DNA from: Orthonyx spaldingii
Lineage: Eukaryota > Chordata > Aves > Passeriformes > Orthonychidae
Reading direction: 5' to 3'
DNA length: 64,000 nt
Assembly: GCA_013397795.1 (NCBI GenBank)
Contig: VZTJ01004015.1
Location: 372,001-436,000 of the forward strand
In this document: positions 49,101 to 62,110 of the stretch, piece by piece
Layout: every line of letters begins with the position of its first letter
Numbering within the stretch: position 1 is the first letter of the stretch
The notes under the pieces: generated by a model
Database searches by the model: none
The model's input: the letters and a program-made list of their open reading frames with translations, nothing else
What the model was told of the DNA's origin: nothing
Position numbers and translations under genes: made by a program

Positions 49101-51445
49101 CCAGAGCCCTGGTCTTCTCTTAATGTCAGTGTAGTTTGAATCAAATCCAGAACTCTATTCAAAAATGATAATTTATTAATGAATGCATAGTAAATATATA
49201 CCTAGATATGCTAGAAAACTATGTCTCCATCCCTCTTTTACTATTTCAATACACTGAGAATTTAGCATTTGAGTTGCAAAAATTACATTTGCTCTTGGAT
49301 ATATCTTGGCTACTGCCACAATGCATAGTGTTTGATCCTCCATCAGTTTAAATTGATGGCAAAGCTCCCATTAATATTAGTAATACAGCAGTGAATTTTT
49401 AGAATAGCACATGCATCATTTAAAAGCACAATGACCGTGATTACATGTGTAATCACAGTAATTGTGCACACAATTACTGGTTGGGTATCTAACTGCCTTT
49501 CAAAAATCAGTTGCTCTACTTGCATGTATACTCACAGCAGTCACTTGTGCAAATGCAGTGCAGCCCAGAGCATCCCCACCTCTGTGCTTGCCCCTGAAAT
49601 ACTACAGGGGAGGGCTTGTCTGCAGCAGTATGGATGTAGGATAGAGAAGTATATGTTTATGTTGCAGTGGTTTGAACAATAAATAAGAAAGAAAGAGAAA
49701 TGGCTGCAGTGTCTCTTTGAGAGGTAAAAATGTGAAATTACTTCAACTAATCTTTCAAAAGGACAGAGACTGATTTGCACTGGCTTCTGTCTTGTGAGCC
49801 TCCTTATCAGCAGTGTCCAGCAGGCATGGGCATGTTAATGTTTTGTAATAGTATAGCAAAATGATCAAATAATACCAAATAACAGCACCATACTAGAATA
49901 AAACAAAAAAAAATGAAACCAAACCAAACAAAATTGAGTAAAATTTTGCAGCTTCAAAAATTCAGAAAACAATTAAAGTTTCAACATAGTGCAGTGAGTT
50001 TCTTAGAATGCAGAAGCCAAGAACCAACTGCTGCAGCTCACTGTACTTTAAAAGGTGACTCCTTCTGCTCAGAAGATTGATTTCTGTAGCTGCAGAGGTA
50101 TAGAAAAGCATATCCTCCCTAGACAGGGATAAGACTTCCAGATGCATCCTTTTGCTCAGTAAAATGGTAGCTGGAGAAATTGTACATAAACCATTTTATT
50201 CAGTTGTCTCCCACTGTCTCAGTCCTGGCTTCCCTCCTCCCCTGGGGCAGGGTGAGTGTGCCTTGCTTTCCCGGTAACAGCTTTGTGACCCCACAGTCAA
50301 GGGGAGGGGATGGAGGAGCTGGGCAGTCTGGGCCTGGCAGCCCGGCCTGGGCTTCTCCCAAGGGAAGGCTGGGCCATGAGTCCGCATGAGGGAAAGCAGA
50401 TGTTAGTTAACAGCCAGAAAACACCCTCTTCCTGGGGAGAAATGGCCCCCGTTCCAGGGGACGGGAGCACTGGAGTTGTGTTAGAATGGGAAGTAGCACA
50501 GCCTCTCCAGGAGCTGCCCTTGCTGCGCGGTGACAGCCAGCAGCGCTCACTCCAAGGGACTGGGGCAGGACAGGATCCCGCGGCTCATGAGAACAGGCTC
50601 CCCAGCAGCCTTGACCCTATGGGAAATGCAGCTGTCTTTTCATATGGAAGAATCAAAAATTGGCAATGAATGAAAAATGAAGTTTTTCCAAGGCTGCCTG
50701 TGGCTGGAGGAGGGCAGCTGGACTGGGAGGCCTTCAGCAGACTACGTGTATTTTTACTGAGAAGGAAACCTTGTAAAATGTGCTGGGGCAGATGTAATGG
50801 TTACAAATCACACGTGCTGTCTAAATAAGATTTGAATATCAAATGTTGTAATGTTTGACAATATCTGGGTCTCGACTTTCCTTGTTTTAGAGGTGGAAAT
50901 TTTGAGGTTCATCCCCATATGCAGGATTTTAGTCCCATCAGGGTTTGGGAAGTCTGATCCTGGGCTCTGGTGTGCTGAGAGGACAACAAATGTACAGTCT
51001 CTGCCAGGCAGAAGAGGGAACAATGTTCAGATGCTTGAAAAGCGTTTGTTCTGCTACTGGAAAGCTTCGGCACCTTTCCCTTCAACAGCACCAGTTTGTG
51101 GCTGAGCTCAGGGCCAGGGAGCACTGCACTGCATGCATGGCTCTGCTCCCTGGTTTCTCAGACCCCACAGCCGCAGTGACCTAGCTATGTTTTCAAAATA
51201 GCTTTAAGTAAGCTAATCCAGGTGTCATGTCTTATTGCCTATGCAAAAATAACTGCTAGATAGTTTTTTAAATCTTTATTGTAGCACATGATTTGCTTCT
51301 TGATTCTCTACAACCATGTTGCTGATCATTGTAGCAGATTCTGTTCTTAATTTCATTACAGTAAATGTGAAGTAACCTCATCAACATCCAATCAGAGGGA
51401 ATTTCAGCTCCCTACATTGCCTTGGGTCTGCAATCTTGGAGGATT
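43116..51445. other. Intergenic sequence, no gene recognised
   Basis: The longest frame (43177-43674, plus) starts just after the LTR and has no recognisable domain. TTATG-rich low-complexity sequence lies near 45020-45080. A moderately GC-rich stretch spans about 50200-50640, with overlapping frames on both strands. Confidence 0.7.
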
Positions 51446-51484
51446 GTCTACATGAACAGCAACACAGGAGCTGTTCATGTAGAC
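51446..51484. repeat. 15-bp perfect inverted repeat with 9-nt loop
   Basis: The left arm GTCTACATGAACAGC (51446-51460) and right arm GCTGTTCATGTAGAC (51470-51484) are exact reverse complements around AACACAGGA. Pairing stops sharply at both outer ends. The structure is too short for a typical pre-microRNA. Confidence 0.95.
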
Positions 51485-54400
51485 TAAATTCAGTACAGAG
51501 CATTAAACGCTGTCACTTTTGTAATTAACATCAGAGAGCTGTATGAAGCCTTGAAGCTACAAAATCCCATAAGTCCTGTAGAAAACGTTTCTTTATACAG
51601 ATCTGAAGTGTTATTCAAAGGAATTCACCCTAAAAGATGGAGAATTGCTGGGACATGAAGAACATAAACCTCTAAGACTGTATATTGGAGAAAAGTTCCC
51701 TCAGAAGTGTGCATTTAGTCACCTTTGGTGACACATGCTGCCTTGACTGCCACCTCTGCAAGCGTGGCCTCACTTTCACTGTTATTGCAACATGTGTCAA
51801 ACGAAAATGAAAACAGAGATTTGGGAAAGGATATAATTAACCTACTTGTAAACATTAACCTTAAATATCTTGCTAATTATCTCACTAATTTAATCACTGC
51901 AGATCTCGAACTTGTTTGTTAAATATTTAATTCTGCAAATTGTTTTTGATACAGAGGTGTGGGGAGCTTTCAGTGACTGTAACTTACTCTGTAAAACTCC
52001 GTAAAACCATTGTTATGTTCACACTTCATTGAACAAACCCTGCTGTCAACAAGACTTTTAATGGAAATCACAAGAAACTGTGCCCTGAGGCTAAGAGATA
52101 TAGTGCCCTATTATTTTAAAATCTAATGAACGCATTGTGTAGAGTGTAGACCAGAGTAAATTTCTTCCTGCACATCTTCATGTTTGATTCCATGGGAGTC
52201 TAGACTGGAAAGCTCTGGATTTCCTTGTTTCTTTGGTTGCAGTGAAGTAGTGCAGTTATTTCTTACCTATTCACTTCTTCGTTACTTGAGTAACTCAGCA
52301 AAATTATGTCCTTGATTTTCAGCCCTTTTTATCAAGTCACTGCCTTGTGCTACAAGGAATCTAAGAAGTATTTAGATGCTCCAGTTACAATGCCACCCAA
52401 AGTGACTCTAATTATTCCTGAGAGGAAGCTCTTGAATTTGGTAGTGTTTGTTGAGAAGTGGAAAGCTCTGTGTTTGTTCCTTCCTCCCGGATGGGAAGGG
52501 GGCTGTGCTCCTGCAAACACCCAGGGCACAGCCGAGCACTGCAAGGCAGGGCCAGGGGGACACCTCCCAGTGCTGAGGCTGGGAGAAGAACAGGCGCGGG
52601 CTGTGGGTGCTGGGGAACATCCCAGATGGAGCGGGCGGCTAAGCCAGGACTCGCTCTGGAGGCACTCCAATCCTCTGTCCCATGGAAGGCAGGGGCCCTC
52701 CCTCAGCTCTGCAGTGCCTCCCCTCAGACAGGAGCTTCAGCCAGCCCCGTGTTTCAGGCTGTACCCCCACAGCAGTTCTTTGTCAGTGCTATTTTCTCCA
52801 TTTTTGTTGTATTTGTCTTCTTATTGAGGAAGGTGAAAGATTGGGACTCACATTGTGTTTCTGCACTGTAATTCTTACTATCACAGGAAGGTGCAAAGGT
52901 ATGCTAAATTCAGGTGATGGCTCACAGCAGACCTCTGGCAAGAGCCATTTGATTAGTTAGGTGTCCATATAAATACCTATTTGGGACTACATTACTGCCT
53001 TATCATATATTATTTAGAATTTCATCCTGATTGTCTGTGGTTATTTATTACACACTTATATACTGGTTAGTTCAATAAAAAACAAATTCCTGTGAATTTA
53101 GCTGAATAAAGCTCTGTTTGTTCTTGTTAGTTATACAAAGTCTTGTTCTTTCTATGCATTAGCTCAATTTCTGGGCATTTTTCCCCTTCATTTACTCCAA
53201 AAATTACTTCAATACTAATGAATACTGAAAGACATCCAAGACAGGATGAACTTTTGGACAATTTATGCAAACATGACAGATGAGGATAGATTTACTATAA
53301 ACATGTCAGGCACAAAAGACTTGACCGCTTTTTAAATACAGTGATACTGGAAGAGATTTATGGATATTTTCAACTGTTCATTAAAGAGAAAAATATTTTG
53401 AAACTATAGGCACTATCCTTTTATCCATTTTTGCCTTCCAGGCTGAGTTGCAAACCTTTGATGTTTTCTTCACCAAAAAATAAAAGTAGTTATGAATTTA
53501 TTTCTTCCAAGTACTTTCATTTTTGTGTCAATTTACAGTTTTTATTGCATTCCTGACAGTCTGTGTTATGGCGTTTGGAGAGCACCTAGAGTCCACAGCT
53601 CTGAGTTTTCTGAAAATAAGGACTAAGTTCACTTAATGGTGCTTTCTGGCTACTGTCTTTTTTCTTCTCCTTTAGTAATAAAAGGCTAATAAAATCTCTG
53701 AATACTTTAACTGCCTGTTAGACCAACCAACCAGCCAATTAAAGGTTATTCTGTTCTAGATGACTGGAAACCACTTGAATTGATAAAAGTTAACATGGAT
53801 AGCTAGTACCTGTTGGATTGGGTTAATAAAAAGCCAAGTCTTAGACATGAAAATCATGTATAGATATGGCTCCTGTAGTTGATCCAGGTATCAATTCTTA
53901 CAGCCAGACAGGCGTATTCTTAACTGTTTATTCTGAGAATCTGCTTCTGCGCCCTTACAAATCAATAGTAAGTCTTGCTTTAAACTTCAGTGCAACTGAT
54001 GTTGGCAGTCAATGATTTTGCAAGATCAGTTCACGATACTGGAATAGTTTTATGGAATTATTGGATTCTTTCTTTCTAAAATAGTGTTAAACTCATAAGT
54101 AGTAAGGAATTTAAATGTGCAAATATATGCTCTTGCACTGCTTCTTAAAACCAGTGGATCTTGCCAAATCTCCTATCAAGTCAAAGCAGTGCACCAATAT
54201 GATAGCAGGAAGGATTGTGCAGTACTCGAAGATCTAATCCTGCATACTCACAGTGCTGAGCATGCCCTCATTTTTTGAAAAGATGGAGAAAGATGGAGAA
54301 AGCAGATTTGGGCGGAAAATAACAGTTTTCATTGCAATCTTAGAAGGATATTGGCAATTTTGTAACAGAATGATTTGAGCATTCTGAGACCCTTCAAAAT

Positions 54401-57400
54401 AAGGCAGGAAGCTTAATAAAAGCTTCATTTTGAAAAAACAGATAGCTGAAAGTAGTGTTTTACTAATTTTTATTGGAGTTGCATTTCCAGCTTTTGAAAA
54501 TTAATTTAAGATCCACAAACCAACACACATTTATGAATAACATAATGCAGTTGGAGATAATGCAAATGTCTTTATAAATAACATAGTATAGCTTAAATCA
54601 TTATTTTTAATGCCGCTTTTTTTTCCCGCTATATGAACAGGTCTATGCTGGTCTGCATTAATTAAATGTAGGTAGGTTTGTAAGGCCAGATCATCATTAC
54701 TTCTGTGTCCCTGATTTAAATCTGCAGTAAAACATTTCTCCATTTAGTTTGGTGCTTTTGTGTCATATTTCATACACTAGTTGTCTCTTAATTAAATCCA
54801 TGATGGCCCACCAACACAGACTATTAAAATAACTATACTTTGCACTTGACATATTTATGAGACAGATTCATAAGAGTATAGACTGATACTTGAACTACTC
54901 ACTGAGAAATGCTAATAAGATTATGATGAAGGTAAGATTAGAACATTCGTCTCCTTTTCACTTCTCTCTTCTTTATAGAAATTTATTTTTATAACTGCAA
55001 TTCACTATTTCTATTCCAGGCTCTTTGATGTTGTTGTATATACCAACAGTTCTTTCTGTGTGGATTTATTGTGGCAATGAAGAGTGGGAAACTGCTAATT
55101 TATATCACACCAGCAAAGTGCATAACCGTTGTGTTCCTTGAAGTATGAATGTTTGCAGATGCCTGTAAAACCTTCACATGGGATTGACATATTCAAGATA
55201 ATACCTTTGGAATTGGGTGATGAAAAATATGGATGATGGTGAAGTGCCACGTTGTTTTACCTTTATTGCCTTACTCCTTCAACCCTCCTGTTGGTGTAGA
55301 GCCGGCTGAGTCTGCTTCTTGAGAAGGGAGGAGAGACTGGCGTGTGCCTGTGACCCCTCAGTGCATGTTTCTCTGCCAGGCAGGCCTTGGCTTTGCCCAT
55401 CCCACAGTTGAATGTCCTGGGCTGTGCAGCTGCTCCAGGCTGCTTGACTGTCACTGCAGTGTTGGAAATGGCCTGGGTGTACGGCCTCAGTGGCTAAGGA
55501 AAACAGAAAAGCAAGCAAATGCACAAGTCATATCACTTGAAAAGTTGTCAGACGTGTGTGCTAAGATTTGATCATTCACCTGTATGGATATCTTGGAATT
55601 GCCTTAGCATCATTTACTGACAGAGTTGCTCATATAATTTGTGTGTTAATTTTCTTAATAGTTTGAATGTGGAAAGTTCAAGGAACGCCATGTTTGCGAA
55701 AAATGTTGCTAGAAGTGAAAGAGCTGCTAAATGAAAATCATCAAGGATTTCTATCAATTTTCAGGACTATGATGTTCACCTCTTAGGGACCCTTCCTCTT
55801 TCTCTGTTTTCTCCCCATTCACATTCTTTCATGGAAGAGCTTCCTCTCATCATTGTGTCGAGGTCCAGGTGTGGGCACAAATGGAAAGGACTCTAAATAC
55901 ATGCAGCTTGAAAGGAATTTGTTTTGCAAGTGGGGTCTATAGAAAGCCATGTCTACATGATGTTCAGATTTTCTGGAGGATAATACATTGCTGTGCTTCA
56001 TCCTGGTATTGTCTGTGAATGCAACAAAAGCATCAAATGCTGGGATTTCATTTAGAAATAAAATGCAATATTAGAAAGTAAGAATAATAAAGATATATTA
56101 AATATTTCATCCTCTACAGAAATAAACCAGCTACAGTTCAGGGAGCTTCACTAAACACATTAAGTCTAATAAAATCGCCTACACGTACTCCTGACACTAG
56201 TAGTAATTAAAATAACTTGTTTCAAAAAACTGGTCCTATACATGAATACTTATTGGCAATTATTTCTAAGTTCTTCAAACCAAAGATAAAGTAATTTGAT
56301 TCACACACAATGTTCTTGTAAACGTGGTTCATACTGGGTTTTATATGCAGCTTAGGACTGTTAATTGCCATTTTGAGCCTCACAGTAAAATAGAGTTCAA
56401 TATGTCGCTTTTTCTGAAGTATTGAGAAATGTTTGAGAAATGCTTGTCTTAGTCTAATCAACTGTGAATAATTTATTTCTGAGTCCTACTTTTCAGTATA
56501 AATGGATCTGACTTTTCTCAGAGCTTCTCAAGTCTAATCAACTTGTTACATTCATTTAATTAAGGAAATCTGTAACGAACTGTGAAGTGTATATACAAAC
56601 AGGCTTTTTTGTTGTGCAAAATTGGCATATTTTCATTGTGAATGTGATTGTGATTGTTTATACTGGCAGGTAGCCTCTAATAAAGAAATAAATTTTTTTT
56701 TCTACACATATAGGTCAATATGAATAGCATATAAACTGTTTTCTGAACCGCCTCTCTTCTGGTGAACCCACCACCCAGCTTCCTAAATTCACTCAGCTAT
56801 AGCTTTCAGGCAATTCATATTTCTGGAAGGATTATGAGTACATAAGTGTTCTTCCATGCCCCAAAGGGGAGGAAAGTATAATACAGGTATAACATACAAG
56901 AGTGGGGATAAGACATGGCTTTGTAGTCACAGCCTGAAAAAGATCATCACAGTAGAAGATTAAAACACTGACACAAGCTTATGGTCAGGATCTGCGTGCC
57001 ACAGAGTTACCCACAAAGGGGTGAGCTGAGGTGCTGATTCAAAGTCATGTCTGTGTTTCCCAGCCTTACATAATTTGTTTTCATTTCTCGGAGAAATCAG
57101 CATCCTAGGAAGGAAGTAGCTGGTACAATAAAGGGCTTTTACAACATACATGCATTTGTTTTTAAAAAGGCCCTATATTTATTTGTTAATAAATATTCAG
57201 AAGTCCATCATTCCTCCCGTATTTATGTGATATGAGGAATATTTTTATTAGCACTATAGAGATATGCTGTGGAGATTGACATATTATTTTTTTCTCCTTA
57301 TCCTCAGTCAAACCCTTCAAACTCAGAGAAAAAGTCCTCAACCCTGGTCTAAAATACTATCCAGTGCTCATGGGTTATAATATGAAAATCATCAAAACTG

Positions 57401-60400
57401 TCCTTGACAGGATGTTTCTTTCCATTAGTTGATTAAAATGGTTTATTGTTGCCTACAGCATCATTATTTTAAATGTATTTTTTTACAAAAAGCAGATGTG
57501 GCCGTGTCTTGCACTGTTTCTCTTCGTGTGGTTTCTGATACAGGAGTGAATCACTACCTTGGCAGATCCCCCTGTGGAAAGGGAGGGGGAAAGGTGAGGG
57601 GCTCAGCCATGGGCCGGGGTATCAGCTGCGGGGGTTGTGCCACAGCACTGCAGAGAGTTGGAGGTGAAACACGCAAATCTGCAAGCAGCAAGCACTCAGA
57701 GTAGGAAAAAAACCCCAATATCTAGAATTATCTGCTCGCCAGTGCTGAATGTTTGCTCTGACAAAGCAAGAAGTGGGTTTTGGCATTTTTTTAAACTGAC
57801 AAATCTAACATTTCAGACAGAACATGGAAGTGGAGAGTAGCTGATCCTAAATCATTAGACAAGGTTGCACCCCCATGAAATCTCATCTATCCACTGCTGT
57901 TACAAAGAGAACTGAAAAAGTCCAAGTCTTTGAGATGTATATTACATTTCTTTGTTCCTTGTCCCATCCATGTTTGATGGGGGAGCTGAAATCTCAATAC
58001 AAATCCTATTTCCAAATCTAGGGGTCATTTCAAGCAATAGTTATAGAACAAGTACCTTTCCATTCCCTGGCACAATTCTTCTAAGGCAGGTTGTCATCTA
58101 ATTTTTCTTTCATTAGCGAATCTCAAATTATTGGCTGTGTGACCTTATGTTCAATAAATATTTATTTGAGAATCATAGGTTAATTAATTTCCATTGTTTC
58201 TGTTTTAATTCTATACATGCTTATACTATACAATTAGAGAAAAACACAGACAGCCACAAGTAAACGCTGAGCATACAAAATGTTTCTATTACCCTTTACT
58301 TTTAAAACCATTAATAGATTATTAGGAGATATAAACATTGGAGACCATGGATCATATTTGCATGTTAATGAAATCCATGAATTATACATTATTTGCTATA
58401 GAGAGCACTAGAAACAATATTCCTCCTTTCTAATAGCTATAAAAGCTGGAGGTTTCCTGGAGCACACATCACATCCCCTCTGCAATACCTTCTAATAGAA
58501 AGAAAGAAATCCAGCTTTTCAAAGCAATCTCTCACTAAATGAAATAGATTTGTTTGTGTTGCTTTGCAACACACAAGTGTGACAGTTCATTTTAAACAAA
58601 ATAGTTTTAATAATGTCATTACTAATATCTATTTGGTCATCTCTCTGAAAAATGGTGTTTTAATAGGAATGTTTCATTTTAATAAATGGCAGAAGAGGCA
58701 AGCTGCCCTGAGTCAGCAGGAAGTGGATATACACCAGAGAACAGACTGATTGTGTTAGATTCATCCAGAACATTGAACAGCACACAGACAGTCCAAGAAA
58801 AAGCAACTGGCTGTATTCAAATGATTACTCTTACTGCTATGCTGTAGCACAGATTCACACATTCTTCTATTATTCCTTGACCTTCTGCCAAAAACTCCCA
58901 CTTCAAGTAATAATTAGAATTAGTGTTTCCAGTCCATGCTTCCATCTTCCTAACAAACAGTAATGAAATGTGGCTTTTACAAAATATGCAGTTAATTAAA
59001 CTTTTTTTTTGTACATTGTTTGATTAATACAGTTCCCCTGTGCTAGCCCCTCATTATGCCTGACTATCTCTACCTGGGATTGGTGAATCAAAAGAAAAAC
59101 ACTATCAATAGGATGAGTGAAATGTCAGAATTTTGCTTTTTAAAATTGCCTGTGGTTTTTTTTCCCATTTCTTTCTTTTTATTTTGTTTCTGTCTTGGAA
59201 TAAACGGAAAAGACAGCTTTTATTTGTAATCCTGTTTTTTTAAGTCGAGGACAGTACGTGTATTATATAACAACTCTACAAATACCCTCAGCGAGAATTT
59301 GAAGAACGCATATATCAAGTGCTGCAAGATAATAAGTGGATTTCTAGGCAAGCTTTTTGAAAAGGTGTCTCAGCACTGTATTGCTTAATAACACTATGCA
59401 AATAGATATTCTGATTTCATTTTTTTAAACATTATTTCATGCTTTTTTACTGTCTGCCTTAATTATCCAAATGCTGAACAAGTATAGTCTTTTGATTGAT
59501 GAGAGTTCCACCCCTTTACCCACACCCCTGCAGATATGAGGCTCCACAGTTTAGTACCATAAATCACTGTGATTGTATAACTTAACTACTGTATGATCAG
59601 AGATCACATGCAGTGGTAGCCTGGATATGCATTCATCCTTCGTTATGAATGTTTTAGGGCTAAATTTATTCTGGATGTTTGGAGAAATATCAGTTTCTTC
59701 ACATAAGAAAGCAATGCATTTTAAATAAGCAATTCTTGCAACAACTGGAAATAATCACAAAAGTCTTCTATTTGCAATCTTCATTAATGTGAGCTATTTC
59801 ATCATTTTAGGAGAAATCTTTCCAGAGGAAAACAACAATTAAACCCCTCCCCCCAGGCTCTGACAGCTAAGGATCTATGGATCAGCCATTTTAGTAATTA
59901 ACCACAATTCCTCTGATTTGTGAATTTCCAGATGATGAGGCAGGAAGCAAGTTACGTCTTGGAGAAATTGCCCTCAGGAGAGTGGAAAAACTATTGCGAG
60001 GTTGACAGCACAACCTTGTACCGGCACAGTTTCCCTTCCCCAGTGGTTCAAGGAGTTCCAAGCACCCTCCTGTAAATCATCAGCTCACATCTATTTATTA
60101 TCTTCCAGCCCAGTGCACAACACTATCTGTTACACACGGATACCAGCAATATTGCAAGGTGGACTCAAGGGATAAAAGACAGCAAACCCTGCACACCTCC
60201 TCTGCCTGAGTCACACCCACTATAAAGTCAGGCTCTGTTCATAAAGCGCATGCTGTTGTCAGAAATGAAACAATATGAACTGTTGTGATTCAGAGTTGGG
60301 TTTTTTAGTTTCTCCAATACGCTTGATCTTATCATCTTGATATCTTTGTGTTATTATACAGAGACAAAATTTATCTGCATAGTAATGGACAAAATGTCTA

Positions 60401-61714
60401 CGAAAATATTGTTATTCATTCAATGATTGTTATATTTGGAGTAGGCGCCAGTCTCACTCTGTGATGCTTGTCCTGGAATATCAATAAATAAATCATAAAA
60501 GCCAATGCTTCAAATATTGAAAAATTCACACTTCAAACTGTGTTTTGAACTATACTGAGAGCAATGCCTCAGATTGTCCTTTTGCTTTATATGAACAGAG
60601 GAAATTCAAAGTAGGAGGAAGTCTCTCCCGGGATTTGGCATAGGGGAGTGCCACAAACCATCAGCCTTCCTGTCTCTGCTGTGCCAACGAAGCCTCTCCT
60701 GGGATGTACCACGAGAAGCAGACAGTGTGTCTGGGGAGTTAATGTGGCTTCAGATGAAATTATCTCCTGCAGAATCCATCTTGCCTGTTGTTTGTATGCA
60801 TGCAAAGGAGCCAGGCAGTGGTGAGGGGCCAGGCCACAGCAAGGCAGGTGAAGGCTCAGAGAAAAGTAGAAGCATCTTCCTATGACTCTGTTGAGTGAAG
60901 TTCCTTGCGGTACAGACTTACAGTGCTGGTGAAAATGGAACATCACGCCTCTTTTTCTCCTTCTGTCTGGAGCCCAAATTTGGTAAGAGCAAACTCACTG
61001 AAGTCCCCACTCTGTTGCCCATTTCAGTCCTCACTAGTAACGAATAACTAAATTTAGAAACATATGGTGTGATTGACAGCATTAAAAGGAAAAATGAGGG
61101 CAAATGTCCTTTTGAAAAGTACACTCTAGTTCAGGCACAAGTGTTTGGGCAGATGCCCAAGTTGCAGAATGACTTTCCATGGCTTGCATTGTGTGGGGGA
61201 CCACTAGGCAATTCTAATGCTTCTTTTTCTTTTGCTTTAAAAGCACTGAAATTAGCTGAAAGCTAAACGTTGGAATGGTGTTTTGTAGTAATTGAAAATG
61301 CAAAGCTAGACGAGCACTGGAAGTCACTCAGGTACATCTATTCAAAGGCCAGAAGAAAAAGCACTGCAGGTATTCAGTGCTTTATCTGATTAGAAAACAG
61401 CCTGGCACAGATGTGATTTCTGCTCCATATATCAAGCTATGGCAGGCTTTTGCTGCTTCATTATGAAAGCATCTGAAGTAAAATAGGTTTTGGAACATAA
61501 AAAATGACAAATTTGGAAAAATATCTATATGCCAGATGGGTGTAGGAAGAATCCTTGTGACAAATATATTATTAAGGGAATATGCATAAGGAAAGAAACT
61601 GTGCCCAGTTCTTCCAGGGATGGACAGGCAGGAAGGTAGCGTCTCCCTGTGTCTAATGTATTCTCATCTAATCTAAATCTAATTACTTATGTTGCATCGC
61701 TGACATAAAATCTA
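51485..61714. other. Intergenic sequence, no gene recognised
   Basis: Mostly AT-rich. A 173-codon plus-strand frame (52306-52827) covers a locally GC-rich patch with competing minus-strand frames and has no recognisable motif. A 10-bp tandem duplication (AGATGGAGAA) lies near 54281. Several AT-rich stretches (for example 58130-59480) are almost free of open frames and of recognised repeats. Confidence 0.7.
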
Positions 61715-62110
61715 GGCGCTGCACACAACAACGGAAGGCTGCACCGGGGCTTCGGGAGGGCTGGCGATTGCTTTGCCCGCCCTGCTTTTGTTCGCTGTGC
61801 TCGGGGAGCGCAGGTCAGGGTGAGACATCTCCGCCGGGCAAGGCGAGCGCAGCCCGCCCGGGCAGGGTGAGCTCATCCTCCTGCCCTGCCCCGAGGGTGC
61901 GCTCCGAGGGGTTCGAGCGCAGACCACGGCTCCAGCACAGCTTCTTCTTGTGTTTGGTGAAGAAACAGGAGCGCTTTGGCAGCGGCTGTCTCACTCCACT
62001 CATGCTCTTGGAGCCGAGTTCAGTGTCTCGGAGCTGGGTCCTGCAGCGCCCGGGAAGACAGCTCAGTGCACAGCTCCCGGCTTCCCAGTGCAGGAAGGGT
62101 TGCTGTTATC
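61715..62110. other. Small GC-rich, CpG-containing islet
   Basis: CpG density rises sharply here (clusters such as GGCGAGCGCAGCCCGCCCGG and GTGCGCTCCGAGG) against an AT-rich background. A 204-codon plus-strand frame (61768-62382) and minus-strand frames overlap it, with low-complexity Ser/Pro/Gly composition and no known domain. It may be an orphan CpG island or alternative promoter; no transcript can be shown. Confidence 0.45.

Noticed and set aside
52306..52827. 173-codon plus-strand frame
   Set aside because: No recognisable domain, overlaps equally open minus-strand frames, and lacks supporting splice or promoter context.
61905..61925. tRNA B-box-like GGTTCGAGC
   Set aside because: No A box, acceptor stem or cloverleaf around it.
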